A program made the translations under genes and the position numbers. Below are positions 1 to 5,482 of a stretch of DNA of 6,971 bases, one piece after another (within the stretch, counting starts at the first letter, position 1; every line of letters begins with the position of its first letter). Below the pieces are notes generated by a model that saw only the letters and a program-made list of their open reading frames with translations, was not told the DNA's origin and did not search any database. The stretch is from Alphaproteobacteria bacterium (GTDB taxonomy: Bacteria > Pseudomonadota > Alphaproteobacteria > Sphingomonadales > Sphingomonadaceae), in NCBI GenBank assembly GCA_028293005.1, contig JAQGLH010000175.1, positions 1 to 6,971 of the forward strand, read 5' to 3'.

Positions 1-1
1 A

Positions 2-78
2 TGGCGCGCCCGGCAGGACTCGAACCTGCGACCCCAAGCTTAGAAGGCTCGTGCTCTATCCGGCTGAGCTACGGGCGC
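2..78 (-). tRNA. tRNA-Arg (anticodon UCU), CCA end encoded
   Basis: Read on the minus strand, this folds as a full cloverleaf. The 7-bp acceptor stem GCGCCCG/CGGGCGC pairs without mismatch (plus-strand 72-78 with 6-12). The D arm has GCTC/GAGC, the anticodon stem is CGAGC/GCTTG with one G-U pair, and the T arm is GCAGG-TTCGAGT-CCTGC. The 7-nt anticodon loop CTTCTAA puts TCT at positions 34-36, so it reads the AGA and AGG arginine codons. The discriminator base is G and the CCA tail is genomically encoded (plus-strand 2-4). The gene is 77 nt with the tail. It diverges from the transporter gene at 136. Its anticodon is not of the GUN type that carries queuosine, so the neighbouring queuosine transporter is not linked to it by substrate. 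Confidence 0.97.
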
Positions 79-88
79 GTCGCGGCAA

Positions 89-117
89 ACCCTAGCGCGC
101 TTTGCAGGCGAGCGGAA
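89..117 (-). promoter_or_regulatory. Candidate promoter of the tRNA-Arg gene
   Basis: On the minus strand, TAGGGT (plus-strand 89-94) fits the relaxed TANNNT -10 pattern, and a poor -35, TTCCGC (112-117), lies 17 nt upstream. Transcription would begin near 82, about 4 nt before the mature tRNA 5' end at 78, a normal distance for a tRNA leader. The call rests mainly on the -10 and its position, because the -35 matches consensus poorly. It overlaps the candidate promoter facing the other way. Confidence 0.35.
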
Positions 118-127
118 CAGCGCTAGG
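91..127. repeat. 8-bp inverted repeat between divergent tRNA-Arg and yhhQ
   Basis: CCTAGCGC (91-98) and GCGCTAGG (120-127) are perfect reverse complements, separated by 21 bp. Pairing does not extend inwards or outwards. Each arm overlaps the candidate -10 of one of the two divergent promoters (TAGGGT on minus, TAGGCT on plus). The symmetry may just reflect two similar promoters facing apart, or it may be an operator. The sequence alone does not decide. Confidence 0.6.
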
Positions 128-129
128 CT
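102..129 (+). promoter_or_regulatory. Candidate promoter of yhhQ, leaderless type
   Basis: TTGCAG (102-107) and TAGGCT (124-129) are separated by 16 nt, resembling a sigma-70-type -35/-10 pair. The -10 ends 6 nt before the ATG at 136, so a start 7 nt after the -10 falls on the A of the initiation codon. There is no Shine-Dalgarno motif in front of this ATG, consistent with a leaderless mRNA. The same geometry recurs at erpA and xth in this window. Confidence 0.42.
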
Positions 130-135
130 CGGTCG

Positions 136-876
136 ATGGATGGGGGACAGGTCAGGCCGGTCGAGGCCAATTCGCTTGGACGCGAGCCGTTGCGCTATTT
201 CGATTTCGTCATGGCGGCGTTCGTAACGATCATCCTGCTGTCGAACGTGCTCGGCGCGGGAAAGGTCGCGGTGGTCGATCTGCCCGCAATCGGCCCATGG
301 CCATTCGGAGCCGGCATCCTCTTCTTTCCTTTGTCGTACGTGATCGGCGACGTGCTGACCGAGGTCTACGGCTATGCCCGGGCGCGGCGCTGCATCTGGG
401 CAGGTTTCGCGGCGCTGCTGTTCATGGCGTTTATGGCCTATGTCGTCGTCGCGCTCCCGCCAGCTGCCGATTGGGGCGGCCAGGCGGCGTATGAAGCGGT
501 GTTCGGGCAGGTGCCGCGCATCGTCTTCGCTTCGATGGTCGCCTTCTGGGTCGGCGAGTTCGCCAACAGCTTCGTGCTCGCCAAGATGAAGATCTGGACC
601 CAGGGCCGCCATCTTTGGACCCGGACGATCGGCTCGACCGTGGTGGGGCAGGGGATCGACAGCCTGATCTTTTACCCGCTCGCCTTTTGGGGCGCGCAGG
701 GCTGGACTCCCGAGCTGGTGATCACGGTGATGTTCACCCAATGGGCGCTCAAGGTTGGCTGGGAGGCGCTGCTGACGCCGGTTACCTATGCGATCGTCGG
801 CTGGCTTAAGCGGCGTGAGGGCATCGACGTCTACGACAAGCATACCGACTTCACGCCGTTCAAAGCGAAGGTCTAG
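136..876 (+). CDS. yhhQ: Queuosine precursor transporter, YhhQ family
   Basis: An inner-membrane protein of 246 aa, about the usual length for the YhhQ/DUF165 family. E. coli YhhQ imports the 7-deazaguanine precursors preQ0 and preQ1, used to modify position 34 of GUN-anticodon tRNAs. Features seen include several hydrophobic helices (about 23-45, 58-72, 86-107, 128-148, 193-223), the signature DVLTEVYGY (72-80), GEFANS (140-145), GSTVVGQGIDSLIF (166-179) and a KVGWEALLTPVTY segment (206-218). The conserved acidic and Gly-Gln-Asp residues sit in the membrane-facing motifs typical of the family. The ATG at 136 lacks a Shine-Dalgarno sequence but sits exactly behind a promoter-like element, which supports this start. 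No queuosine biosynthesis gene is visible nearby. The family assignment is secure; preQ0 versus preQ1 preference cannot be told. Confidence 0.92.
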   Translation: MDGGQVRPVEANSLGREPLRYFDFVMAAFVTIILLSNVLGAGKVAVVDLPAIGPWPFGAGILFFPLSYVIGDVLTEVYGYARARRCIWAGFAALLFMAFMAYVVVALPPAADWGGQAAYEAVFGQVPRIVFASMVAFWVGEFANSFVLAKMKIWTQGRHLWTRTIGSTVVGQGIDSLIFYPLAFWGAQGWTPELVITVMFTQWALKVGWEALLTPVTYAIVGWLKRREGIDVYDKHTDFTPFKAKV

Positions 877-985
877 GCGCAGCTATTGCTCCAATATGGA
901 GGCCGGCGCGCGCGCTGACGAAATCACTCCATCCTTGTTGGCGTATCGCATTTGCGACCAGCCGGTGCCGTCTTTCGCTTGATGC

Positions 986-1405
986 TTAGCCGACCGGCGG
1001 CGGCTGGCCCTCGTGCATCGCAATGTCGGGGTTGATGCAGGCCCATTCGGGAGCCTTCGCGACCCAGATCGTGGCTTGCGGTGCGGCGATGCTCGGATCG
1101 TCGAGCGCGCCGGCTCGCACGAAGAGCAGGTGCGGCCGCTGTTCGGCCTTGCTGAATAGCGGGGTGCCGCAGCGCGGGCAGAAACCGCGCTGCATGTCGC
1201 TGCCGCTGTCCGCTTTGTCCTCGTGCCAGCGCACCTCCCCGGTCACCGTCACCGCCGCGGCCGGGAAGCAGAGGTTCACCGTGGCGCTTCCGGCACCTAG
1301 ATATTGGCACAAGCGGCACCAGCAGGTGCGCACCGCCAGCGGCTCGGCTTCGCTGCACAAGCGGACCGCGCCGCACAGGCATCCGCCCTCGACCGCCTGC
1401 TGCAT
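986..1405 (-). CDS. GFA/CENP-V zinc-fold protein
   Basis: A cytosolic protein of 139 aa in the GFA family, named for glutathione-dependent formaldehyde-activating enzyme. Most members have no proven activity, and the formaldehyde role of the founding Gfa is disputed. The zinc-ligand set looks complete: GGCLCGAVR with C9 and C11, the cluster C28-x-C30-xx-C33, and FCPRCG with C76 and C79. The beta-rich body ends with a WxxxAPEW segment (114-121) typical of the family. The start is fixed by GGAGGA 7 nt before the ATG (1413-1418 on the plus strand). It begins 28 bp after the purQ stop on the same strand, so it is probably the last gene of the purS-purQ transcript. A purine link is not established by its sequence. 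Confidence 0.9.
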   Translation of the reverse strand: MQQAVEGGCLCGAVRLCSEAEPLAVRTCWCRLCQYLGAGSATVNLCFPAAAVTVTGEVRWHEDKADSGSDMQRGFCPRCGTPLFSKAEQRPHLLFVRAGALDDPSIAAPQATIWVAKAPEWACINPDIAMHEGQPPPVG

Positions 1406-1433
1406 CGCCCGCTCCTCCGTTTCGCGAGGCGCC

Positions 1434-2099
1434 TCAGCCCAGCGCCTCCAAAATCCCTTCGAACAATCGCCGTCCGTCGCTGCGGCCGTGCGCCGCCTCG
1501 ATCATCCGCTCGGGATGCGGCATCATCCCAAGCACGTTGCCGGTGTCGTTGACGATTCCGGCGATGTGACGAGCCGAACCGTTGACCGGCGCGGCATAGC
1601 GGAACGCGACGCGGCCTTCGCCTTCGAGCCGGTCAAGCGTCTCCTGATCGGCGGTGTAATTGCCGTCGTGGTGCGCCACCGGCATGACGATCTGTTCGCC
1701 CGCGCCGTAACGGCTGGTGAAGGCCGATTGGCTGTTCTCGACCGTCAGCGGAACGTCGCGGCAGACGAAGGCCAGCTCGGCGTTGCGCATCAGCGCGCCG
1801 GGAAGCAGGCCGACTTCGGTGAGGATCTGGAATCCGTTGCAGATGCCCAGCACCGGTGTACCGCTCTCCGCAGCTTTCTTGACTGCGCGCATGATCGGGG
1901 AATTGGCGGCCATCGCGCCGGAACGAAGATAATCGCCGTAGGAAAAGCCGCCCGGCACCGCGATCAGATCGAGCCGTTCGGGAAGTTCGGTCTCTCGATG
2001 CCAGACCATCACCGGCTCGTTTCCGCTGACGTCGCGCAGCGCCACCGCAAGATCGCGGTCGCAGTTCGAGCCCGGGAAGACGATGACGGCGCTCTTCAT
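1434..2099 (-). CDS. purQ: Phosphoribosylformylglycinamidine synthase, glutaminase subunit PurQ
   Basis: The glutamine amidotransferase subunit (221 aa, normal length) of FGAM synthase, step four of de novo purine synthesis. It releases ammonia from glutamine for the PurL subunit, with PurS bridging the complex in the cytosol. Class I amidotransferase features are intact: FPGSNCDRD near the N terminus, the oxyanion region [10 protein letters not shown] (50-59), the nucleophile C87 in GICNGF, HHDGNY (143-148), and the catalytic pair H195 and E197 in MPHPER. The start at 2099 gives the family's [10 protein letters not shown] opening and has a strong GGAGGT 6 nt upstream. The longer reading frame to 2162 only adds residues encoded inside purS. 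It overlaps purS by 4 nt (ATGA), indicating translational coupling. The catalytic subunit gene purL is not in the window. Confidence 0.98.
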   Translation of the reverse strand: MKSAVIVFPGSNCDRDLAVALRDVSGNEPVMVWHRETELPERLDLIAVPGGFSYGDYLRSGAMAANSPIMRAVKKAAESGTPVLGICNGFQILTEVGLLPGALMRNAELAFVCRDVPLTVENSQSAFTSRYGAGEQIVMPVAHHDGNYTADQETLDRLEGEGRVAFRYAAPVNGSARHIAGIVNDTGNVLGMMPHPERMIEAAHGRSDGRRLFEGILEALG

Positions 2100-2335
2100 G
2101 CATGCACCTCCCGCTCGATGCGGAAATTCTCGATCACGGTATTGGCGAGCAGCTTGCGGCACATCGCTTCTATGTCCTCATCGCCTACGCTCTCGGCGAG
2201 ATCGAGCTCGATCATCTTGCCCGCCCGAACGTCATTGATGCCGGCAAAGCCGAGGCCCTCGAGCGCATGATGAATGGCCTTGCCCTGCGGGTCGAGCACG
2301 CCATGCTTCAGCGTGACGTAAACGCGGGTTTTCAT
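2096..2335 (-). CDS. purS: Phosphoribosylformylglycinamidine synthase subunit PurS
   Basis: The small structural subunit (79 aa, usual length about 80) of the three-part FGAM synthase. PurS dimers join PurL and PurQ and help channel ammonia in the fourth step of purine synthesis. The sequence has the standard PurS profile: opening beta strand [10 protein letters not shown], the [19 protein letters not shown] segment (13-31), the strand GKMIELDL (39-46), and the C-terminal [13 protein letters not shown] (62-74). The ATG at 2335 is preceded by GGAG at a 7-nt spacing. It is the first gene of the apparent purS-purQ-GFA unit, with a candidate promoter at 2368-2396. The stop overlaps the purQ start by 4 nt. 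Confidence 0.97.
   Translation of the reverse strand: MKTRVYVTLKHGVLDPQGKAIHHALEGLGFAGINDVRAGKMIELDLAESVGDEDIEAMCRKLLANTVIENFRIEREVHA
2106..2111 (-). promoter_or_regulatory. Ribosome binding site that fixes the purQ start
   Basis: GGAGGT on the minus strand lies inside the 3' end of purS, 6 nt before the purQ ATG at 2099. It decides between the 2099 start and the upstream in-frame ATG at 2162, and fits coupled translation across the ATGA overlap. Confidence 0.85.
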
Positions 2336-2367
2336 GGCCTTGCTCCACTGTCTGGCTGATGCGGCGC

Positions 2368-2396
2368 TCTATGGCCTTTCGGATGTACGCAGACAA
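2368..2396 (-). promoter_or_regulatory. Candidate promoter of the purS-purQ-GFA operon
   Basis: On the minus strand, TTGTCT (plus-strand 2391-2396) and CATAGA (2368-2373) are spaced 17 nt apart. A start near 2361 would give a leader of about 25 nt that includes the purS GGAG site. The match to consensus is moderate. No purine riboswitch or PurR-like palindrome was recognised here. Confidence 0.35.
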
Positions 2397-2460
2397 GCAT
2401 TCACCCGGATTTCACACATTGGTGGCATGGCTAATGCAGATTCATGATCGGAGACGGGGC

Positions 2461-2610
2461 ATGATGGGGCTGGCACTATTAATGTTTATCGGCCTATTCG
2501 CTTTCGGCGGAGCGATGCTGGGGTGGTCGGATCAGGGCGGCCATGTCCAGCTTGGGCTGTTCATGGCGTTCATTTTCGGGATCATCTGCGGCTATCGCAC
2601 CCGTGGCTGA
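2461..2610 (+). CDS. Small two-helix membrane protein, function unknown
   Basis: A 49-aa hydrophobic protein that I do not recognise. Two predicted transmembrane segments (about 3-21 and 30-44) are joined by a short GWSDQGGH turn, and the tail is CGYRTRG. The basic C terminus suggests that both ends face the cytoplasm. The start at 2461 has GGAG 7 nt upstream (2450-2453). An in-frame ATG at 2359 would give 83 aa, but it has no ribosome binding site and adds a non-hydrophobic stretch lying in the promoter region of purS. It lies divergent to purS and 45 bp before erpA on the same strand, but erpA seems to have its own promoter. It could be a small envelope or stress protein; no function is assigned. 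Confidence 0.65.
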   Translation: MMGLALLMFIGLFAFGGAMLGWSDQGGHVQLGLFMAFIFGIICGYRTRG

Positions 2611-2620
2611 GGCCGTCCGC

Positions 2621-2649
2621 TTGTTCGCGCCTGATCGCTGTCCTATCTT
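2621..2649 (+). promoter_or_regulatory. Candidate promoter of erpA, leaderless type
   Basis: TTGTTC (2621-2626) and TATCTT (2644-2649) are separated by exactly 17 nt. The -10 ends 6 nt before the erpA ATG, so transcription should begin at or within a base of the start codon. The bases in front of the ATG (AGCCCC) have no Shine-Dalgarno character. Confidence 0.5.
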
Positions 2650-2655
2650 AGCCCC

Positions 2656-2991
2656 ATGAGCCAGACCCAAGACATCGTCCTCACGCCCGCAGCGGCATCT
2701 CGCGTTGCGGCGATCGCCAAGCGGCAGGGCAAGCCGGCGATTCTGAGGCTGGCGGTCGACGGCGGTGGCTGCGCCGGTTTCCAATATCGGTTCGATCTCG
2801 CCGAGGGCGTGGCGGGCGATGATCTCAGCACCAGTCAGGACGGCGTGACGTTGGTCGTCGATCCGATGACGCTGGACCTCGTGCGCGGAAGCGCGGTCGA
2901 TTATGTCGAATCACTCGGTGGGGCCGCCTTCCAGGTCACAAATCCCAACGCCGTCTCCGGTTGCGGCTGCGGCTCGAGCTTCTCGGTCTAG
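2656..2991 (+). CDS. erpA: Iron-sulfur cluster insertion protein, ErpA/IscA (A-type carrier)
   Basis: A cytosolic A-type carrier of 111 aa that receives Fe-S clusters from a scaffold and delivers them to target enzymes. The HesB/IscA/ErpA fold is evident. The three conserved cluster-binding cysteines are all present: C39 in GGGCAGFQY, and C103 and C105 in the C-terminal SGCGCGSSFSV. The N-terminal ITLTPAAA-type opening (residues 6-14) and the DPMTLDLVRGSAVDYVE region (69-85) are also typical. It stands apart from any isc or suf operon, as erpA often does, and is followed by xth, an arrangement I associate with sphingomonads. It lacks a Shine-Dalgarno site and is probably read from a leaderless mRNA. 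Choosing ErpA over IscA or SufA relies on the stand-alone context and is less certain than the family. Confidence 0.93.
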   Translation: MSQTQDIVLTPAAASRVAAIAKRQGKPAILRLAVDGGGCAGFQYRFDLAEGVAGDDLSTSQDGVTLVVDPMTLDLVRGSAVDYVESLGGAAFQVTNPNAVSGCGCGSSFSV

Positions 2992-3024
2992 CCAGCGCGG
3001 CCAACCCACGGCGAGAAGCATGCC

Positions 3025-3051
3025 GCGCGGCGGCCTCGCAACCGCGCTTTT
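3025..3051 (+). terminator. Probable intrinsic terminator after erpA
   Basis: GCGCGG (3025-3030) pairs perfectly with CCGCGC (3042-3047) across an 11-nt loop and is followed at once by TTTT (3048-3051). It begins 33 nt after the erpA stop codon and lies before the candidate xth promoter, so it would separate the two transcripts. The 6-bp stem is pure GC but the T tract is short, so strength is uncertain. Confidence 0.5.
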
Positions 3052-3064
3052 GCCAACTGGCGCT

Positions 3065-3092
3065 TTGAACCCTGCCCGCATCGGGCTAAGCC
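3065..3092 (+). promoter_or_regulatory. Candidate promoter of xth, leaderless type
   Basis: TTGAAC (3065-3070) is followed 16 nt later by TAAGCC (3087-3092), a weak -10 that ends 6 nt before the xth ATG at 3099. The spacing is identical to that at yhhQ and erpA, which is the main reason to list it; the -10 alone would not be convincing. Confidence 0.33.
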
Positions 3093-3098
3093 GCGGCG

Positions 3099-3881
3099 AT
3101 GAAGATCGTCAGCTACAACCTCAACGGCATCCGCGCGCGCCTGCCGCGCCTGGTCGAATATCTCGCCGAGCAGCAGCCTGACGTGGTCTGCCTGCAGGAA
3201 ATCAAATGCGATGACGACAGCGTCCCCGCCGCCGATATCGCCGCGGTCGGCTATCACGGGATCTGGCATGGCCAGAAGGGCTTCAACGGCGTCGGTATTC
3301 TCACCCGCAACGGCGGGCCGCAGCTTCGCCGGATCGGTTTGCCGGGCGACCCCGACGACACCCACAGCCGCTACATCGAGGCCGAAGTCGACGGGGTTGT
3401 GATCGGATCGATTTATCTGCCCAACGGCAATCCGATCGGAACTGAGAAATTTACCTATAAATTGGCGTGGATGGACCGGCTGCGCGCGCATGCCCTCGAG
3501 CTGCTCGCGCTCGAGCGGCCGGTTGTGCTCGCCGGTGACTGGAACGTCATTCCGACCGACAGCCACGACGATGTCTTTTCGGTTCGGGCGATGGCACATG
3601 ACGCGCTGATGCAGCCCGAAACCCGCGCCGCGTTTCGTCGCATCCTCAACCAGGGCTGGACCGACGCGATTCGCGCCCGCTATCCCGAAGGCGCCGTCTA
3701 TACTTTTTGGGATTATCAGGCGGGTGCCTGGCAGCGCGACGCGGGCTTCCGCATCGACCATCTCTTGCTGTCACCGCACGCCGCGGACAGTTTGCTCGAT
3801 GCCGGCGTCGACAAGGATTATCGCGGCCGCGAGAAAGCGTCGGACCATGCGCCGACCTGGGTCGAACTGCAGGTCGACTAG
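3099..3881 (+). CDS. xth: Exodeoxyribonuclease III, AP endonuclease (Xth/ExoA)
   Basis: A Mg-dependent DNA-repair nuclease of 260 aa, normal for the family. It cuts 5' to abasic sites and has 3'-5' exonuclease and 3'-phosphatase activities in base excision repair. The exonuclease-endonuclease-phosphatase fold motifs are complete: N7 in SYNLNGIRAR, the metal ligand E34 in LQEIKC, Y106 in IYLPNG, D147 and N149 in GDWNV, D220 in RIDHLL, and D249-H250 in SDHAPTW. The ATG at 3099 gives the canonical MKIVSYNLNG opening, and there is no ribosome binding site in front of it. Its stop codon shares CTAG with the stop of the convergent lipoprotein gene, so its transcript must end inside that gene's antisense strand. 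Confidence 0.96.
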   Translation: MKIVSYNLNGIRARLPRLVEYLAEQQPDVVCLQEIKCDDDSVPAADIAAVGYHGIWHGQKGFNGVGILTRNGGPQLRRIGLPGDPDDTHSRYIEAEVDGVVIGSIYLPNGNPIGTEKFTYKLAWMDRLRAHALELLALERPVVLAGDWNVIPTDSHDDVFSVRAMAHDALMQPETRAAFRRILNQGWTDAIRARYPEGAVYTFWDYQAGAWQRDAGFRIDHLLLSPHAADSLLDAGVDKDYRGREKASDHAPTWVELQVD

Positions 3882-4234
3882 CTTTTCGGCGCTCCTTGCG
3901 GCGGTGCGGCGTCGACCTTCGGCGGCGGCACCGGATCGCGTGACCCGTGTGGCTTTGCCCCAACCGGAGGTGGTGGCTCCTGTGGCGGCGGCGGCGCTGC
4001 CGAGGCAGTCACCGCGCCCGCTTGCTCGAGCGCTTTCTGCGCGGGCGAATTGGGGTCGCTGAGCGAACCGCTACTGCCCCGCTCGTCGATCGCGTTCGCC
4101 TCGTCGAGCAGCACATTGGCAGCTGCTGGATCGCTTTGCTCGGCAGCCTCCCTGAGTTTCGAGGAGGAGTCGCCTCCGCACGCGGGGAGCAGTGCGACGG
4201 CCGCAAGCGCGGCGGCGTGAACGGCAAATTTCAT
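3878..4234 (-). CDS. Small proline-rich lipoprotein, function unknown
   Basis: A predicted envelope lipoprotein of 118 aa that I do not recognise by family. The signal peptide has a Lys at position 2, a hydrophobic Ala/Leu core, and a lipobox LPAC ending at C19. The residue after Cys is Gly, not Asp, which favours sorting to the outer membrane. The mature part has a short charged, probably helical stretch (about 25-52) with DEANAIDE. It then becomes proline-rich (about 80-115), with PPPPQEPPPP, and is likely extended and disordered. AGGA lies 8 nt before the ATG. It starts 75 bp after the acyltransferase stop and may share that transcript. Its stop overlaps that of xth. The compositional bias makes homology calls hard. 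It may be a linker or accessory protein in the envelope, but no function is shown. Confidence 0.8.
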   Translation of the reverse strand: MKFAVHAAALAAVALLPACGGDSSSKLREAAEQSDPAAANVLLDEANAIDERGSSGSLSDPNSPAQKALEQAGAVTASAAPPPPQEPPPPVGAKPHGSRDPVPPPKVDAAPPQGAPKS

Positions 4235-4309
4235 CGGGCTCGTCCTGCATCGGTAAGATCGGACGCAGTAACGACGCTGACGGCCTCTCGGGTCCGCCGA
4301 TTCCGTCTG

Positions 4310-5452
4310 TCAGAGCGACTTTTCGTAGATTCGGTAGACGCGATTGATGTGGCTATCGATCGCCTCGGCGATCGAACGCATGCCCGCATTGTCGTCCAGG
4401 ATCCAGCCGATCTCGCTGCGGCTGGCGCTGTAGCGCTTGAGCGCGTCGCGGCGGGTATATTCGATCATCATGAAGGCGAGCTGGCTTGCAAGGCGGGTAG
4501 ATTGCAGCCGTCTCAGCACCCCCATCAGCGCCACTCTCATCGTCCGCACCTTAGGATTGCGGAGGCGCCAGAGCAATTTGGCCCAGCCGAACGGAAACAG
4601 CTTTCCGTCGAGATCCTTGATCAGCTCGTTCATGTCCGGAAGCGTCATCATGAACGCCACCGGTTCGCCATCGAGCTCCGCGACCCGGATCAAATCCTCA
4701 TAGACGATCGGCTTCAGCTTCTTGGCCGCATAAGCGATTTCCGAATTGGTCAGCGGGATGAAGCCCCAATTGGTCGACCATGCATCGTTGAGGATACCGA
4801 GAATCAGCGCGGCCTCCTCGTCGAAGCGCGACTTGTCGACCTCGCGAATACGGATCCGGCCGTTACGCTCGCCGCTTGCGACGATACGCTGGACGATCGG
4901 CGGCATTGCGACGGTTATGTCGAGGTCGTAGGTGAAGAGATCCTTCAAGGCCCGATAGCCGGTGGCCTCGACCCACGCCTGATACGCCGGGCTGTTGTGC
5001 CCCATCATCAGCGTCGGACTATGATCGAAGCCTTTGATCAGAAGCCCGGGCTCATCCCAGATCGACAGGCTGAACGGCCCAATCGAACGGGTCATGTCCT
5101 TGTCGCGCAGCCATTGCTCGGCGTGCGCCATCAACGCTTCGGCCGTGGCCTGATCCTCGGCCTCGAACATGCCCCATTGGCCGGTGCCCGCGCCCATCGT
5201 CTCGAGCACCAGCTGGTCGACCTGGGCGGAGATCCGGCCAACCTCGCGGCCGCCCCGCTCGGCCAGAAAAAAAGCCGCTTCGGCATGCTCGAACCAAGGG
5301 TTCTTGCCCGGCGTGATGAGGCCGTGCACCTCGCTCCGCAATGGTGGGATCCAGTGCGGATCGGCGGCGTTCAGCCGATAAGCCAGGTCGACGAACGCTT
5401 TGCGATCCGCTGCCGATGCAACGGCGCGGACAGTGGGCGGGGGAGCGTTCAT
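4310..5452 (-). CDS. YghO-type GNAT acyltransferase, candidate bacterial ceramide synthase
   Basis: A 380-aa soluble or peripheral protein of the GNAT-like family that databases label N-acetyltransferase, YghO or, wrongly, dATP pyrophosphohydrolase. From memory, a Caulobacter member of this family was shown to be the bacterial ceramide synthase (bCerS), which N-acylates a sphingoid base. Visible family blocks are DPHWIPPLRSE (31-41), NPWFEHAEAAFFLAERGG (51-68) with VGRISAQVD (71-79), GPFSLSIWDEPGLLIKGFD (125-143) followed by MMGHNSPAY (149-157), NDAWSTNWGFIPLT (222-235), and a C-terminal SEIGWILDDNAGMRSI (346-361). It starts 30 bp after the hydroxylase gene on the same strand, with no clear Shine-Dalgarno, so it is probably translated from the same mRNA. 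That neighbour supports a lipid N-acylation role. Family confidence is high; ceramide synthase function is inferred. Confidence 0.85.
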   Translation of the reverse strand: MNAPPPTVRAVASAADRKAFVDLAYRLNAADPHWIPPLRSEVHGLITPGKNPWFEHAEAAFFLAERGGREVGRISAQVDQLVLETMGAGTGQWGMFEAEDQATAEALMAHAEQWLRDKDMTRSIGPFSLSIWDEPGLLIKGFDHSPTLMMGHNSPAYQAWVEATGYRALKDLFTYDLDITVAMPPIVQRIVASGERNGRIRIREVDKSRFDEEAALILGILNDAWSTNWGFIPLTNSEIAYAAKKLKPIVYEDLIRVAELDGEPVAFMMTLPDMNELIKDLDGKLFPFGWAKLLWRLRNPKVRTMRVALMGVLRRLQSTRLASQLAFMMIEYTRRDALKRYSASRSEIGWILDDNAGMRSIAEAIDSHINRVYRIYEKSL

Positions 5453-5482
5453 TCGTCGTCGCCGGAGCGCAAGCCCAATCCG

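Noticed and set aside
2..78. tRNA-Arg gene as an attachment site for a mobile element
   Set aside because: No integrase, direct repeat of the tRNA 3' end, or foreign-looking gene is present on the visible side. The other side is outside the window.
40..843. A 267-residue open frame on the minus strand
   Set aside because: It is antisense to yhhQ and runs into the tRNA-Arg gene. It has no membrane segments or known motifs.
888..903. Hairpin after yhhQ (CTCC-AATAT-GGAG) as a terminator
   Set aside because: The stem is only 4 bp, mismatched beyond that, and not followed by a T tract on either strand.
2100..2162. Upstream in-frame start for purQ (adds 21 residues)
   Set aside because: The extension lies inside purS, has no homology-like character, and the strong GGAGGT is placed for the start at 2099.
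1023..2270. A 415-residue open frame on the plus strand
   Set aside because: It is antisense to purQ, parts of purS and the GFA gene, which have intact catalytic and metal-binding residues. The translated product shows no recognisable domain.
2359..2460. Upstream start for the small membrane protein (83 aa)
   Set aside because: There is no ribosome binding site at 2359, the added residues look like translated non-coding sequence, and they overlap the candidate purS promoter. The start at 2461 has GGAG at the right distance.
2988..3761. A 257-residue open frame on the minus strand
   Set aside because: It is antisense to xth, which has the complete nuclease motif set. The product is low-complexity Arg/Ala/Asp-rich shadow sequence.
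4235..4309. Possible hairpin or terminator between the acyltransferase and lipoprotein genes
   Set aside because: Only a 5-bp GACGG/CCGTC pairing with a long loop was found and there is no T tract, so read-through is more likely.
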